Assembly: GCA_946482365.1 (NCBI GenBank)
Contig: CAMLQY010000001.1
Coordinates: forward strand, 62,001-126,000
From: an uncultured Actinomycetes bacterium
GTDB taxonomy: Bacteria > Actinomycetota > Thermoleophilia > Solirubrobacterales > 70-9
Direction: 5' to 3'
DNA: 64,000 nucleotides
Shown here: positions 1-6,308 of the stretch, piece after piece
How positions within the stretch are numbered: position 1 is the first letter of the stretch
Layout of the letters: every line of letters starts with the position of its first letter
The notes under the pieces: generated by a model
Told to the model about the DNA's origin: nothing
What the model saw: the letters and a program-made list of their open reading frames with translations, nothing else
The model's database searches: none
Translations under genes and position numbers: made by a program

Positions 1-15
1 TATCCGCAAAGATTT

Positions 16-78
16 CGTTCGATCTTTCGAGCATCCGTTCGATCCTTCGAGCATCGCCCCCTAAGACGATGCTCGAAG
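16..78. repeat. Tandem 20-nt repeat followed by inverted copy
   Basis: Two adjacent 20-nt units (16-35 and 36-55) differ at one or two bases and share the core TTCGAGCATC. The second unit is also the left arm of a perfect 12-bp inverted repeat (45-56 with 67-78, 10-nt loop). It lies just past the 3' end of the minus-strand operon at 120-1200, so it could be a factor-dependent terminator or an operator. There is no T-run to make it a classical terminator. Confidence 0.55.
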
Positions 79-119
79 TCGAAACGGTCCACTCCCAGAT
101 CAATTTGTTTTGCAAATAG

Positions 120-602
120 CTAGCGATTTGCACACAGCATGTAGCCGCGAGAGTGGCAGTTGACGATGTACCCCTCGGCCCCGGCTTCCCGCAGCTTGCA
201 GCGGGCGCGGCTGGCGTGTGAGTCAAGAGTGCGAACCGCGCCGCCTCTCTTACCCCAGATTTCCCGCAGCAGCTCCTTCTTGGTGAACACGCGGCCGGGG
301 TCCGTGGCAAGGAGCGCCACCAACTCAAATTCCCGCGCCGCCAAGCGCACCGGAGCGCCATCGACTTCGACGCATCGAGCAGCGGGGTCGATGCGCAGCG
401 GGCCGACCGTGATCGGCCCCTGATCGGCGGTGGCAGTCTCAAAGATGGTGCCGTCGATATGGCCCCGGCAGAGCATCCGCCAGTCCTCACCATCGGTCGA
501 CCGCACCTGAACCCGCCAGTTGCCTCCGTCGCTCAGGCGCAACTCAACCTCGCCGGCGCCGATTCCGATTGCGGCGCTGCTGAACCGCCCAGGGACCAAC
601 AT
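120..602 (-). CDS. OmpR/PhoB-type winged-helix protein without receiver domain
   Basis: 160 aa. Residues about 66-158 match the Trans_reg_C winged helix: the beta platform LRIDPAARCVEVDG, then LAAREFELVALLATDPGRVF, KKELLREIWG, the recognition-helix region RTLDSHASRARCKL and the C-terminal wing YIVNCHSRGY. The N-terminal 60 residues are beta-rich and are not a response-regulator receiver, so control by phosphorylation is unlikely. It is the last gene of a three-gene minus-strand operon and abuts the 82-aa gene by one base. I infer a DNA-binding regulator of a mobile segment; its target is unknown. Confidence 0.75.
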   Translation of the reverse strand: MLVPGRFSSAAIGIGAGEVELRLSDGGNWRVQVRSTDGEDWRMLCRGHIDGTIFETATADQGPITVGPLRIDPAARCVEVDGAPVRLAAREFELVALLATDPGRVFTKKELLREIWGKRGGAVRTLDSHASRARCKLREAGAEGYIVNCHSRGYMLCANR

Positions 603-850
603 CAGCCTTCCCCCAGCAGGCGCTTGACGTAGAGCGCCGGTCGGCTCGGCTGGATCAAGAGCCCGTCACTAAATACCAAGCCCTCGTTGTCCAAGTCGCG
701 GAGGGCGCGGGCGAGCGCCACGCCTCCGGTCAGGGTGCGGGGATTCGCCAGCACCCGACCCGCCAGCGTTGGGAGCGTCAGCAGGATCGGATGCTCACGC
801 AAGACGAGCGCCAGGACGGCGCGCTGCATTCGCAGGTCGATAGCGATCAA
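602..850 (-). CDS. Small hypothetical protein, possible winged helix
   Basis: 82 aa, unrecognised. The pattern of helices followed by RDLDNEGLVFSDGLLIQPS resembles the wing of a small winged-helix fold, but no family can be named. Its start overlaps the stop of the upstream 117-aa gene by 4 nt (ATGA), and its stop touches the start of the downstream regulator. The three genes are therefore translationally coupled. It may work with the downstream winged-helix protein; that is inference only. Confidence 0.55.
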   Translation of the reverse strand: MIAIDLRMQRAVLALVLREHPILLTLPTLAGRVLANPRTLTGGVALARALRDLDNEGLVFSDGLLIQPSRPALYVKRLLGEG

Positions 851-1200
851 TTGCGCGGCCCTCCCAGCACGTCGAGCAGAGCGTGGAGAGCGTCGTGAGC
901 GGCGGCGACCTCCGCGTAGTTGCTCTCCTTGTCGTTGCTCTCGGCGGCGGCGCGCAAGAGCGCCTCTGCCTCCGGGTCGGGGATGAATAGCTGGCCGACC
1001 GTCAGGCCGACCAAGAGCCGCTCGACAGCCTGGGCTTCGCCTTCCGCGCGGCTCGGGTCTTTCAGCTTCTCGGGCGCTCTCAGGTCGCGGCGCAGGCCGT
1101 CGAGCCAGTCGGTCATCTTGTCCCGCAGAGACGAGACGTGCTGAGCGGGCAGGTTGAGGGCAACCAAGGAGCCGCCACCCGTAGGGTTGTCGCAGGGCAT
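847..1200 (-). CDS. Hypothetical protein, first gene of small operon
   Basis: 117 aa, unrecognised, acidic and largely helical by composition, with no signal peptide or membrane segment. The start is ATG at 1198-1200, preceded by an AGGAGG Shine-Dalgarno about 11 nt upstream. It overlaps the next gene by 4 nt. With the two genes downstream it makes a compact regulatory-looking operon next to an HTH gene and an Abi_alpha-like gene, the arrangement expected in a phage- or ICE-derived segment. Confidence 0.55.
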   Translation of the reverse strand: MPCDNPTGGGSLVALNLPAQHVSSLRDKMTDWLDGLRRDLRAPEKLKDPSRAEGEAQAVERLLVGLTVGQLFIPDPEAEALLRAAAESNDKESNYAEVAAAHDALHALLDVLGGPRN

Positions 1201-1414
1201 GGGAGATGTGTCCTCCTGTGTCTCAGGCGACCCGTTTCGTGTTTGCGCACGGCGGGTCGCCGCTTCTCTGAGGCCGGTAGCCAGCTACCGTTCCCGCTGC
1301 GGTCGGACCTTGGCAACTTGGCCGACCGCCACGGGGCCGGTGTTCACTGCACGCGGCCCCACTTATGTGCTGCGGAGGCTAGCGTGCTGTGTAGAAAAGG
1401 TCAACAGCACGAAA

Positions 1415-1618
1415 CTATTCGTCCCGGATGATCTGCCGAACCCGCGTGTGGTCGAGGCCGACAAGCTCGCCAATATCCCGCAGCGAGAGCCCTTCCTTCT
1501 GAGCTTGGGCGAAGGCTTTGCGCCGGACCTCGCGGGCGGCCTTGCTGTCGCGCTCGAACTGCTTCTGGGCGGCCTTCACGGCTTTGCTCGCGGCTTTGCG
1601 CTTCGGGTCGTCGGGCAT
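1415..1618 (-). CDS. Small helix-turn-helix protein
   Basis: 67 aa. The basic N-terminal half is followed by a sigma-region-4/HTH-like segment, LSLRDIGELVGLDHTRVRQII, at residues about 44-64. The start ATG (1616-1618) sits exactly 6 nt downstream of a minus-strand TAGGCT (1625-1630), so the mRNA is probably leaderless. It is divergent from the Abi_alpha-like gene with only 66 nt between starts, so it may regulate that gene or itself. The DNA-binding role is seen in the motif; the partner is inferred. Confidence 0.7.
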   Translation of the reverse strand: MPDDPKRKAASKAVKAAQKQFERDSKAAREVRRKAFAQAQKEGLSLRDIGELVGLDHTRVRQIIRDE

Positions 1619-1624
1619 CAGCGC

Positions 1625-1630
1625 AGCCTA
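1625..1630 (-). promoter_or_regulatory. -10 element TAGGCT, leaderless start
   Basis: On the minus strand TAGGCT ends 6 nt before the ATG of the HTH gene at 1618. Confidence 0.55.
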
Positions 1631-1672
1631 TTCGCCTAAAGCCGCGCGGCAGATATACGCCCGCCGGGGGTG

Positions 1673-1678
1673 CATACT
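1673..1678 (+). promoter_or_regulatory. -10 element CATACT, leaderless start
   Basis: CATACT ends 6 nt before GTG 1685. This spacing is why the GTG at 1685 is preferred to the in-frame GTG at 1670. Confidence 0.5.
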
Positions 1679-1684
1679 GACGGC

Positions 1685-2317
1685 GTGAATGAAGAGCTAG
1701 TACAAGCCGCTAAAGCAGCCGCCGAGCTTGAGCCAGCAGTCGAGGCTTTTGCTGAGGCGACCGGGAGTCTGGAACCAGTGCGCGAGGCGACGGGCTGGCT
1801 CACTGACCTCATCCGGTACAAGCGCCTTCCACATCAGGCCAGGCTGCTGATGAAGGCTGCCGAGAAGGTGAAAGAAACGGGTCTGCCAGCGCACGCCGTC
1901 AGCGACAAGCTACTGCGCTCAATCCTTGAAGACGGCCCCCTGGACGACGACGAGTCCATGCAGGAGCGCTGGGCCAATCTGCTCGTAAACGCTGCCACGG
2001 CGGACGAGGGCTGCATCCCAATCGCGTATCCGAAAATCCTTAGCGAAATGGAACCGAAAGAAGCTTTGCTGTTGGATCGGCTATGGAAGAGGACGCCAAA
2101 TCCAGCCGAAGAACCTTTCGAGACGGTTGGCCATGAGACCACGAACGACCTCGTTGACCTCCCCGAGCTCTACAACCTGAGCCGCCTTGGCGTCCTACGA
2201 CTCGTTCGGTCGATTCACTCGAACTTCGGAGAGGACGCATCGGAGGGAGCCCTGGCCGGGGTGCAGCTCACCGAGCTGGGCTGGGAACTCGTAAAAGCGT
2301 GCAGTTCACCCTCTTAG
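1685..2317 (+). CDS. Abi_alpha (DUF4393)-like protein
   Basis: 210 aa. The central part carries the DUF4393/Abi_alpha hallmarks: a stretch around HQARLLMKAAEKV, then ILEDGPLDDDESMQERWANL followed by LVNAA, then ILSEMEPKEALLLDRLW. Abi_alpha proteins are named for abortive phage infection, although most members have no tested function. GTG 1685 is chosen over GTG 1670 because CATACT lies 6 nt upstream. It is divergent from a small HTH gene, and its location in an accessory segment ending at a tRNA supports a defence or phage-linked role. The family call is fairly secure; the function is inferred. Confidence 0.7.
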   Translation: MNEELVQAAKAAAELEPAVEAFAEATGSLEPVREATGWLTDLIRYKRLPHQARLLMKAAEKVKETGLPAHAVSDKLLRSILEDGPLDDDESMQERWANLLVNAATADEGCIPIAYPKILSEMEPKEALLLDRLWKRTPNPAEEPFETVGHETTNDLVDLPELYNLSRLGVLRLVRSIHSNFGEDASEGALAGVQLTELGWELVKACSSPS

Positions 2318-2350
2318 GGCTACGAACGGGGCTGCGATTGCAACGGACGC

Positions 2351-2472
2351 AGCCGCCTCGCTGCCCGGGGCCCACCGCGGGCGCGCCTGGCATCGGCCCC
2401 CCCCCGCGCCCGATGTGAGCGCCCGGGGTCCGATGCACGGCGCGCGGGGAGGCCCAGGGAAGCGAGGCGGCT
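2351..2472. repeat. Giant imperfect hairpin, arms about 50 nt
   Basis: The left arm, from AGCCGCCTCGCT at 2351, is mirrored by the right arm ending AGCGAGGCGGCT at 2472. The match continues inward with few mismatches through a GGGCC block, a GC-rich block and GCATCGG, leaving a loop of about 20 nt. It contains a C-run near 2396-2405. No gene overlaps it. It could be a structured RNA, a MITE-like element or a transposon remnant. It fills most of the 345-nt gap between the Abi_alpha gene and the HicB-like gene. Confidence 0.6.
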
Positions 2473-2594
2473 TTGGTCTGAGGGGGTCCAATGTCTTTCC
2501 ACTGTTCTTGCGCGGCATGGGGCCAGGAGAGAGCGAGGGAGAACTTCCCCCCCACCGGAGGGACCTCGGTTTGCTTGGTAGCTGAATGAAGAGA

Positions 2595-2627
2595 GCTGTA
2601 GGCAGATTCGGGGAATCTGCCTACAGC
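2595..2627 (-). terminator. Perfect 15-bp hairpin, probable terminator of the HicA/B pair
   Basis: Arms 2595-2609 and 2613-2627 pair perfectly around a GGG loop. Read on the minus strand the hairpin follows the HicB-like stop by about 35 nt and is followed by the pyrimidine-rich TCTCTTC. This fits a Rho-independent terminator. Confidence 0.65.
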
Positions 2628-2662
2628 GGCCTATCTCGGCTCTGCGTCGCTGACTGGCCTAC

Positions 2663-2860
2663 TCAGGCGGCGACGTGCTCGCCAGCCGGAACGAAGTTCT
2701 CCAGCGTGGCCTCGTGCCCTAGGGCGAAGGGAATGCCCTCCTCGGCCAGCTTCACGACCTCCGCGTAGCTGTCGCCAGCAGCAGACCAGCCCTCAACATC
2801 GGGGGACTCGGCCCACCAGCCGTCGCTTTCGTGGTGATAGATGACGCGGACGATCTCCAT
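2663..2860 (-). CDS. HicB-like antitoxin (UPF0150)
   Basis: 65 aa. It has the HicB partial RNase H-like core: a beta strand, then YHHESDGWWAESPDVEGW, followed by a helix with the SYAEVVKLAEEGI pattern. It lacks the C-terminal ribbon-helix-helix or HTH found in longer HicB proteins, so autoregulation would need another factor. It is downstream of the HicA-like gene, with 12 nt between them, and the pair is followed by a strong hairpin. HicB neutralises the HicA mRNA interferase by covering its active site. Confidence 0.75.
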   Translation of the reverse strand: MEIVRVIYHHESDGWWAESPDVEGWSAAGDSYAEVVKLAEEGIPFALGHEATLENFVPAGEHVAA

Positions 2861-2872
2861 GATTTCTCCGAT

Positions 2873-3106
2873 TCAGAGTAGCTTCCGGGCCTCGTCCTCG
2901 GCAAGTCCCACGTCGCGGACAAGGATCTTGCGCACGAGACCGGCGGGAATCGTCGCCTTGTCGTGAAAGGCGAAGGTCAACGGCGGGTGGTCCGGCGACT
3001 CCATCCGTCGATGCGAGCCGGATTGACGCGCTACTCGGTAGCCGAGTGGCTTCCGTTCCAAGACGGCAAGTAGCCGCTTGGCTTTCATCGACGGAAACGG
3101 GTTCAC
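2873..3106 (-). CDS. HicA-like mRNA interferase toxin
   Basis: 77 aa, small and basic, with a dsRBD-like fold. It shows the HicA pattern: a helix with KAKRLLAVLERKPLGYRVAR, then SGSHRRM with the catalytic-position His32, a strand LTFAFHD, and the helix GLVRKILVRDVGL. The start is GTG 3106, backed by TAGGGT 7 nt upstream; an internal ATG at 3088 is possible. HicA cleaves mRNA and tmRNA. The pair lies about 150 nt from a CAT-anticodon tRNA, like the second hicBA pair in this window. Confidence 0.8.
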   Translation of the reverse strand: MNPFPSMKAKRLLAVLERKPLGYRVARQSGSHRRMESPDHPPLTFAFHDKATIPAGLVRKILVRDVGLAEDEARKLL

Positions 3107-3113
3107 CAGGTGG

Positions 3114-3119
3114 ACCCTA
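3114..3119 (-). promoter_or_regulatory. -10 element TAGGGT upstream of hicA-like gene
   Basis: On the minus strand TAGGGT ends 7 nt before GTG 3106. Confidence 0.5.
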
Positions 3120-3187
3120 ATTTGGCCTTCGGACTCTTCTCACCCTCCGCCGCAGTGGGACGGCATCTACTGCATCCCGCCCCGCAT

Positions 3188-3213
3188 TCCTTGACCCAGG
3201 CCTTGACCCGAAA
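3188..3213 (-). other. Tandem CTTGACCC motif, possible integrase-tail footprint
   Basis: Two CTTGACCC units lie 12 nt apart. On the minus strand one frame reads RVKAWVKE. This resembles the repeated x-(T/V)-K tails at the C-terminus of some actinobacterial tyrosine integrases and parallels the tandem TTGGTCCC motif beside the other CAT tRNA at 57390-57410. It may be a scar of integration next to the tRNA. This is weak, pattern-based evidence. Confidence 0.3.
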
Positions 3214-3215
3214 GC

Positions 3216-3244
3216 AAAAGCGCCGCCCCTCGGGCGGCGCTTTT
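3216..3244 (-). terminator. Bidirectional intrinsic terminator after tRNA
   Basis: A perfect 13-bp stem (3216-3228 with 3232-3244) has a CTC loop. A-run and T-run ends make it U-tailed in both directions. It lies 14 nt past the 3' end of the minus-strand tRNA. Confidence 0.85.
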
Positions 3245-3258
3245 GGCTCTATAGGTGA

Positions 3259-3332
3259 TGCCGGAGGAGGGACTCGAACCCCCGACACGCGGATTATGAT
3301 TCCGCTGCTCTAACCAGCTGAGCTACTCCGGC
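3259..3332 (-). tRNA. tRNA with CAT anticodon (Met, or Ile2)
   Basis: A 74-nt cloverleaf on the minus strand: acceptor GCCGGAG/CTCCGGC, D arm AGCTCAGCTGGTTAGAGC, anticodon loop ATCATAA (CAT), T arm GGTTCGAGTCC, discriminator A. No CCA is encoded. The acceptor stem is fully paired at 1-72, so it is not the initiator. CAT is shared by elongator Met and lysidine-modified Ile2; Met is more likely here. A minus-strand TACGAT (3343-3348) lies 10 nt upstream. The accessory segment starts directly past its 3' end. Confidence 0.93.
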
Positions 3333-3387
3333 GGGGGAGTGGATCGTAGCGATGGAGGGGCTGGCGTCGCGGGGGCGGCATTAGGCT

Positions 3388-3393
3388 TAGCCT
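3388..3393 (+). promoter_or_regulatory. -10 element TAGCCT, leaderless start
   Basis: TAGCCT ends 6 nt before ATG 3400. A second hexamer, TAGGCT, lies directly upstream at 3382-3387. Confidence 0.6.
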
Positions 3394-3399
3394 TGGGAC

Positions 3400-4347
3400 A
3401 TGACGCAGGAGCTGGACAGGGCGGTGAGGACGGTTCTGCGGGATTGCCTGCGGATCGAACCGGGCGAAGAGGTGCTGGTGATCTGCAACCCGGTCACCGA
3501 GGACATCGGCGCCCTGATGCGGATCGAGGCCGAGGGGGATGGGGCGTTCGCAACCCTGGCCGTGATCTCCGAGCTCGACTCCAACGGGGCCGAGCCGCCG
3601 ACGCCGGTCGCGGCCGCGATGGTCGCTGCCGAAGTCGTGCTGGCGCCGACGATCCAGTCGCTCTCCCACACCAACGCGCGGCGTGCCGCGACCCAGGCGG
3701 GTGTGCGGATCGCCACGTTGCCGGGCGTCACCGAGGACATGCTGGCGCGGCTGATGAACGCCGACATGCGAACCCTGCGGCGGCGGGGGGCGGCGATCGC
3801 GGCCGCGCTGCGCAGCGGCGATGAGGCACGGATCACCTGCGGGCACGGCAGCGACCTGCGGCTCGGGCTGAAGGACCGGATCCCGATCGCCGACGCCGGC
3901 GTGCTCAACGCTCCGGGCGCCTTCGGCAACCTGCCCTGCGGCGAGGCCTTCGTTGCCCCCACCACCGCCGAGGGGACGCTGGTCGTCGACGGCTCGATCG
4001 CCGGTGTGGGCAAGGTCGAGACCCCGGTCGAGCTGACCGTGCGCGACGGCCACCTGACCGACGCGACCGGCCCCGAGGGGGCGACCCTGCTCGAAATGCT
4101 GACCGTGCACGGCGAGGACGGCACCAACGTCGCCGAGCTGGGCATCGGCACCAACGAAGAGGCCACCCTGACCGGCAACATCCTCGAGGACGAGAAGATC
4201 CTCGGCACCGCGCACGTCGCCTTCGGCGCCTCGGCTGCGATCGGCGGCACCGTCCAGGTCCCCGTCCACCTCGACTGCGTGATCGTCGAGCCGACCGTGG
4301 AAGTGGACGGCAAGGAGATCGTCCGCGGCGGCCAGCTGCTCGTCTGA
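3400..4347 (+). CDS. M29-type aminopeptidase (short form)
   Basis: 315 aa, resembling the aminopeptidase T/PepS (M29) clan of metallo-aminopeptidases, shorter than the usual 370-410. The C-terminal half keeps metal-ligand-like positions: the Glu in ELGIGTNEEA, the Glu in ILEDEK, the His in GTAHVAFG and HLD in VPVHLDCVI. It probably acts in the cytoplasm on N-terminal residues of peptides. It is followed after 4 nt by a formiminotransferase gene, suggesting one amino-acid catabolic transcript. NicX-like dioxygenases share this fold, so the substrate is uncertain. Confidence 0.75.
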   Translation: MTQELDRAVRTVLRDCLRIEPGEEVLVICNPVTEDIGALMRIEAEGDGAFATLAVISELDSNGAEPPTPVAAAMVAAEVVLAPTIQSLSHTNARRAATQAGVRIATLPGVTEDMLARLMNADMRTLRRRGAAIAAALRSGDEARITCGHGSDLRLGLKDRIPIADAGVLNAPGAFGNLPCGEAFVAPTTAEGTLVVDGSIAGVGKVETPVELTVRDGHLTDATGPEGATLLEMLTVHGEDGTNVAELGIGTNEEATLTGNILEDEKILGTAHVAFGASAAIGGTVQVPVHLDCVIVEPTVEVDGKEIVRGGQLLV

Positions 4348-4351
4348 CCCG

Positions 4352-5242
4352 GTGACGCCCACCTTCCTCGCTGTCCCGAACGTCTCCGAGGGGCGGGACC
4401 CCGGTCGCGTCGCCGCCCTGCAGAGCGCCTTTGCGCGGGGGGCTACCCTGCTTGACCTCCACTCCGACGCCGATCACCACCGCACCGTGCTCACCCTGGC
4501 GGCGGAGCCGGCGCCGCTTCGCGACGCGGTCCTCTCGGGCGCCGCGCAGGCGATCGAGACCGTCGACATGAACGGCTACGACGGGCTGCACCCGGCGGTC
4601 GGGGCGCTCGACGTCTGCCCGGTCGTCTGGCTGGACCCCGCCGACCGCGACGCCGCCCGCGCCGAGGCGGTCGAGCTGGCGGCGCAGATCGGCGGCCTCG
4701 GGGTTCCGGTTTTCCTCTACGGCGACCTGGCCCGCCGCCCCGAGCACGCCGAGCGCGCCTACTTCCGCAACGGCGGGCTCGCCGAGCTCTGGCTGCGGAT
4801 GGAGGGCGGCGAGCTTCGTCCCGATCACGGCCCCGCCCTGCCCCACCGCACGGCGGGCGTGACGCTGGTGACCGCGCGCTCTCCCCTCGCCGCCTTCAAC
4901 GTCGAGCTCGACAGCGGCGACCCCGAGCTTGCCGGCTCCGTCGCCGCGGGCCTGCGCGAGTCCGGGGGCGGCCTGCCGGGCGTGCGGGCGCTGGGGCTGG
5001 TGCTCTCCAGCGGTCGCGCCCAGGTCTCGACCAACGTCCACGACCCCTTCGCCGTGCCGCTGGCGGAGGTGGTCGAGCGCGTCCGGGCGCTGGCCGCTCC
5101 GCTCGGCGCGCGCCCGGTCGAGGCCGAGGTCGTCGGGCTGGTCCCGGCGGCGGCCCTCGCCGGCTACTCCCCCGACGTGCCGATCCGCGGCTTCGATCCC
5201 GCCCTGCATACGATCGAGGCGCGCCTGCGGGCCGCCCCGTAG
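4352..5242 (+). CDS. Glutamate formimidoyltransferase-like protein
   Basis: 296 aa, GTG start. It opens with the FtcD N-domain signature VPNVSEGRD, followed by the D-x-D-x-x-HHR histidine cluster (DADHHRTVL) and GLHPAVGALDVCPV. The family transfers the formimino group from formiminoglutamate to tetrahydrofolate in histidine breakdown. No cyclodeaminase domain is attached, so a separate enzyme would be needed. It is cotranscribed with the M29 peptidase 4 nt upstream. A histidine degradation role is inferred, as no hut genes are visible nearby. Confidence 0.8.
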   Translation: MTPTFLAVPNVSEGRDPGRVAALQSAFARGATLLDLHSDADHHRTVLTLAAEPAPLRDAVLSGAAQAIETVDMNGYDGLHPAVGALDVCPVVWLDPADRDAARAEAVELAAQIGGLGVPVFLYGDLARRPEHAERAYFRNGGLAELWLRMEGGELRPDHGPALPHRTAGVTLVTARSPLAAFNVELDSGDPELAGSVAAGLRESGGGLPGVRALGLVLSSGRAQVSTNVHDPFAVPLAEVVERVRALAAPLGARPVEAEVVGLVPAAALAGYSPDVPIRGFDPALHTIEARLRAAP

Positions 5243-5256
5243 GGCCTCCGAAACGC

Positions 5257-5262
5257 TAGATT
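5257..5262 (+). promoter_or_regulatory. -10 element TAGATT, leaderless start
   Basis: TAGATT ends 6 nt before ATG 5269. Confidence 0.6.
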
Positions 5263-5268
5263 CAGCCA

Positions 5269-5640
5269 ATGGCACAGACCAGGAAGAAGCGCCGCCGCAA
5301 GCACCGCGGCACCCAGGGAGGACGTGTCGACGTCAACCGGCGGCCGGCCCGCCCGCGCAGCCGCGCCGAGGCGAAAGCCCGCGCCCGCGCCGGGACCAGG
5401 AAGAAGGGCGCGCCGCGCGGCGACCAGCCGCCGACCTGGCGCAGCGCGATCACGCGCGGGCTGGTGGCGGCAGTCATCTTCACCGTCCTGCTGCTGCTGA
5501 TCTTCAAACGCTCGCTCGGCTCCGCGCTGGGCCTCGGCGCCTTCATGCTTGCGTTCTACATCCCCGCGGGCTACTACATGGACATGCTGATGTGGCGACG
5601 CCGGGAGCGGGCGCGGATACGCGCTGCCGAACGGCCGTGA
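5269..5640 (+). CDS. Small basic membrane protein, unknown
   Basis: 123 aa. The first 65 residues are very rich in Lys/Arg and probably disordered and cytoplasmic, possibly binding nucleic acid or ribosomes. Two hydrophobic segments follow at about 68-83 and 87-106, then a short basic tail. No family is recognised. Its stop overlaps the GTG of the downstream metallo-hydrolase by 4 nt, so the two are translationally coupled. It has its own leaderless promoter. Confidence 0.65.
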   Translation: MAQTRKKRRRKHRGTQGGRVDVNRRPARPRSRAEAKARARAGTRKKGAPRGDQPPTWRSAITRGLVAAVIFTVLLLLIFKRSLGSALGLGAFMLAFYIPAGYYMDMLMWRRRERARIRAAERP

Positions 5641-6281
5641 ACCTCGACGTCCGCCAGCTCACGGTTGGCGCGATCGCCGAGAACTGCTTCATCGTCCGTC
5701 GCGAAGGCTCCGGCAAAGGGTTCGTCGTCGACCCGGGAGAGGAGCCGGGCCGGATCCTGGCGGAGATCGACGAGCTCGGGGTGAAGATCGAGGCGATCCT
5801 GGTCACCCACTGCCATTTCGACCACATCGGCGCCGTCGCCCCGGTCGCGAAGATGACCGGTGCCCCCGTCTACTGTCCGAAGCTCGAGATCCCGGTGCTC
5901 GCCGACATCATGTCCTTCGTGCCGGTGGCCGGCTTCGGCCCCTACGAGAGCTACGAGGCCGACGTGGCGGTGGAGGGCGGAGAGAGCCTCGAGCTTGCAG
6001 GGCTCACCCTCGACGTCATCTTCACCCCCGGACACAGCCCCGGCCACGTCACCTACTCGGTCCGCGACCACGACGCGATCTTCTCCGGCGACGTCCTCTT
6101 CCAGGGCTCGGTCGGACGGGTCGACCTGCCGGGGGGAGACGGGCCGACCCTGATGCAGTCGATCCGCACCCTGGTCGAGTCCCTGCCGCCGGAGACCGGT
6201 GTGTACCCCGGGCACATGGGCGTCACGACGCTGGGAGCCGAGCGGGCGACGAACCCCTTTCTCGCCCAGCTCTCAGGGTAG
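5637..6281 (+). CDS. MBL-fold hydrolase, glyoxalase II-like
   Basis: 214 aa from GTG 5637, chosen because it overlaps the previous stop by 4 nt; a longer in-frame reading upstream overlaps other genes. It carries the full metallo-beta-lactamase set: THCHFDH, the His of GHSPGHVTY, the Asp of SGDVLF and the His of YPGHM. This short single-domain form is the usual YcbL/glyoxalase II-like hydrolase, cleaving thioesters such as S-lactoyl-thiols. It lies directly upstream of hisS, a common place for this family in actinobacteria. Confidence 0.85.
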   Translation: MNLDVRQLTVGAIAENCFIVRREGSGKGFVVDPGEEPGRILAEIDELGVKIEAILVTHCHFDHIGAVAPVAKMTGAPVYCPKLEIPVLADIMSFVPVAGFGPYESYEADVAVEGGESLELAGLTLDVIFTPGHSPGHVTYSVRDHDAIFSGDVLFQGSVGRVDLPGGDGPTLMQSIRTLVESLPPETGVYPGHMGVTTLGAERATNPFLAQLSG

Positions 6282-6293
6282 GGCGTCGGCCGG

Positions 6294-6299
6294 TAAGGT
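6294..6299 (+). promoter_or_regulatory. -10 element TAAGGT upstream of hisS
   Basis: TAAGGT ends 9 nt before GTG 6309, too short for a Shine-Dalgarno leader. Confidence 0.45.
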
Positions 6300-6308
6300 C
6301 GCGGCACT

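Noticed and set aside
3110..3313. Open frames crossing the tRNA and terminator at 3216-3332
   Set aside because: They overlap a confident tRNA and terminator, have low-complexity composition and no ribosome site.
3259..3332. Initiator tRNA-Met
   Set aside because: The first acceptor pair is a normal G-C pair and the anticodon stem lacks the three consecutive G-C pairs of initiators; the same holds for 57270-57343.
3905..5275. Long minus-strand frames opposite the peptidase and formiminotransferase genes
   Set aside because: GC-rich shadow frames rich in Arg/Gly/Pro, opposite genes with clear family motifs. The same applies opposite hisS, aspS, alaS, aroC, recN and pyrG.
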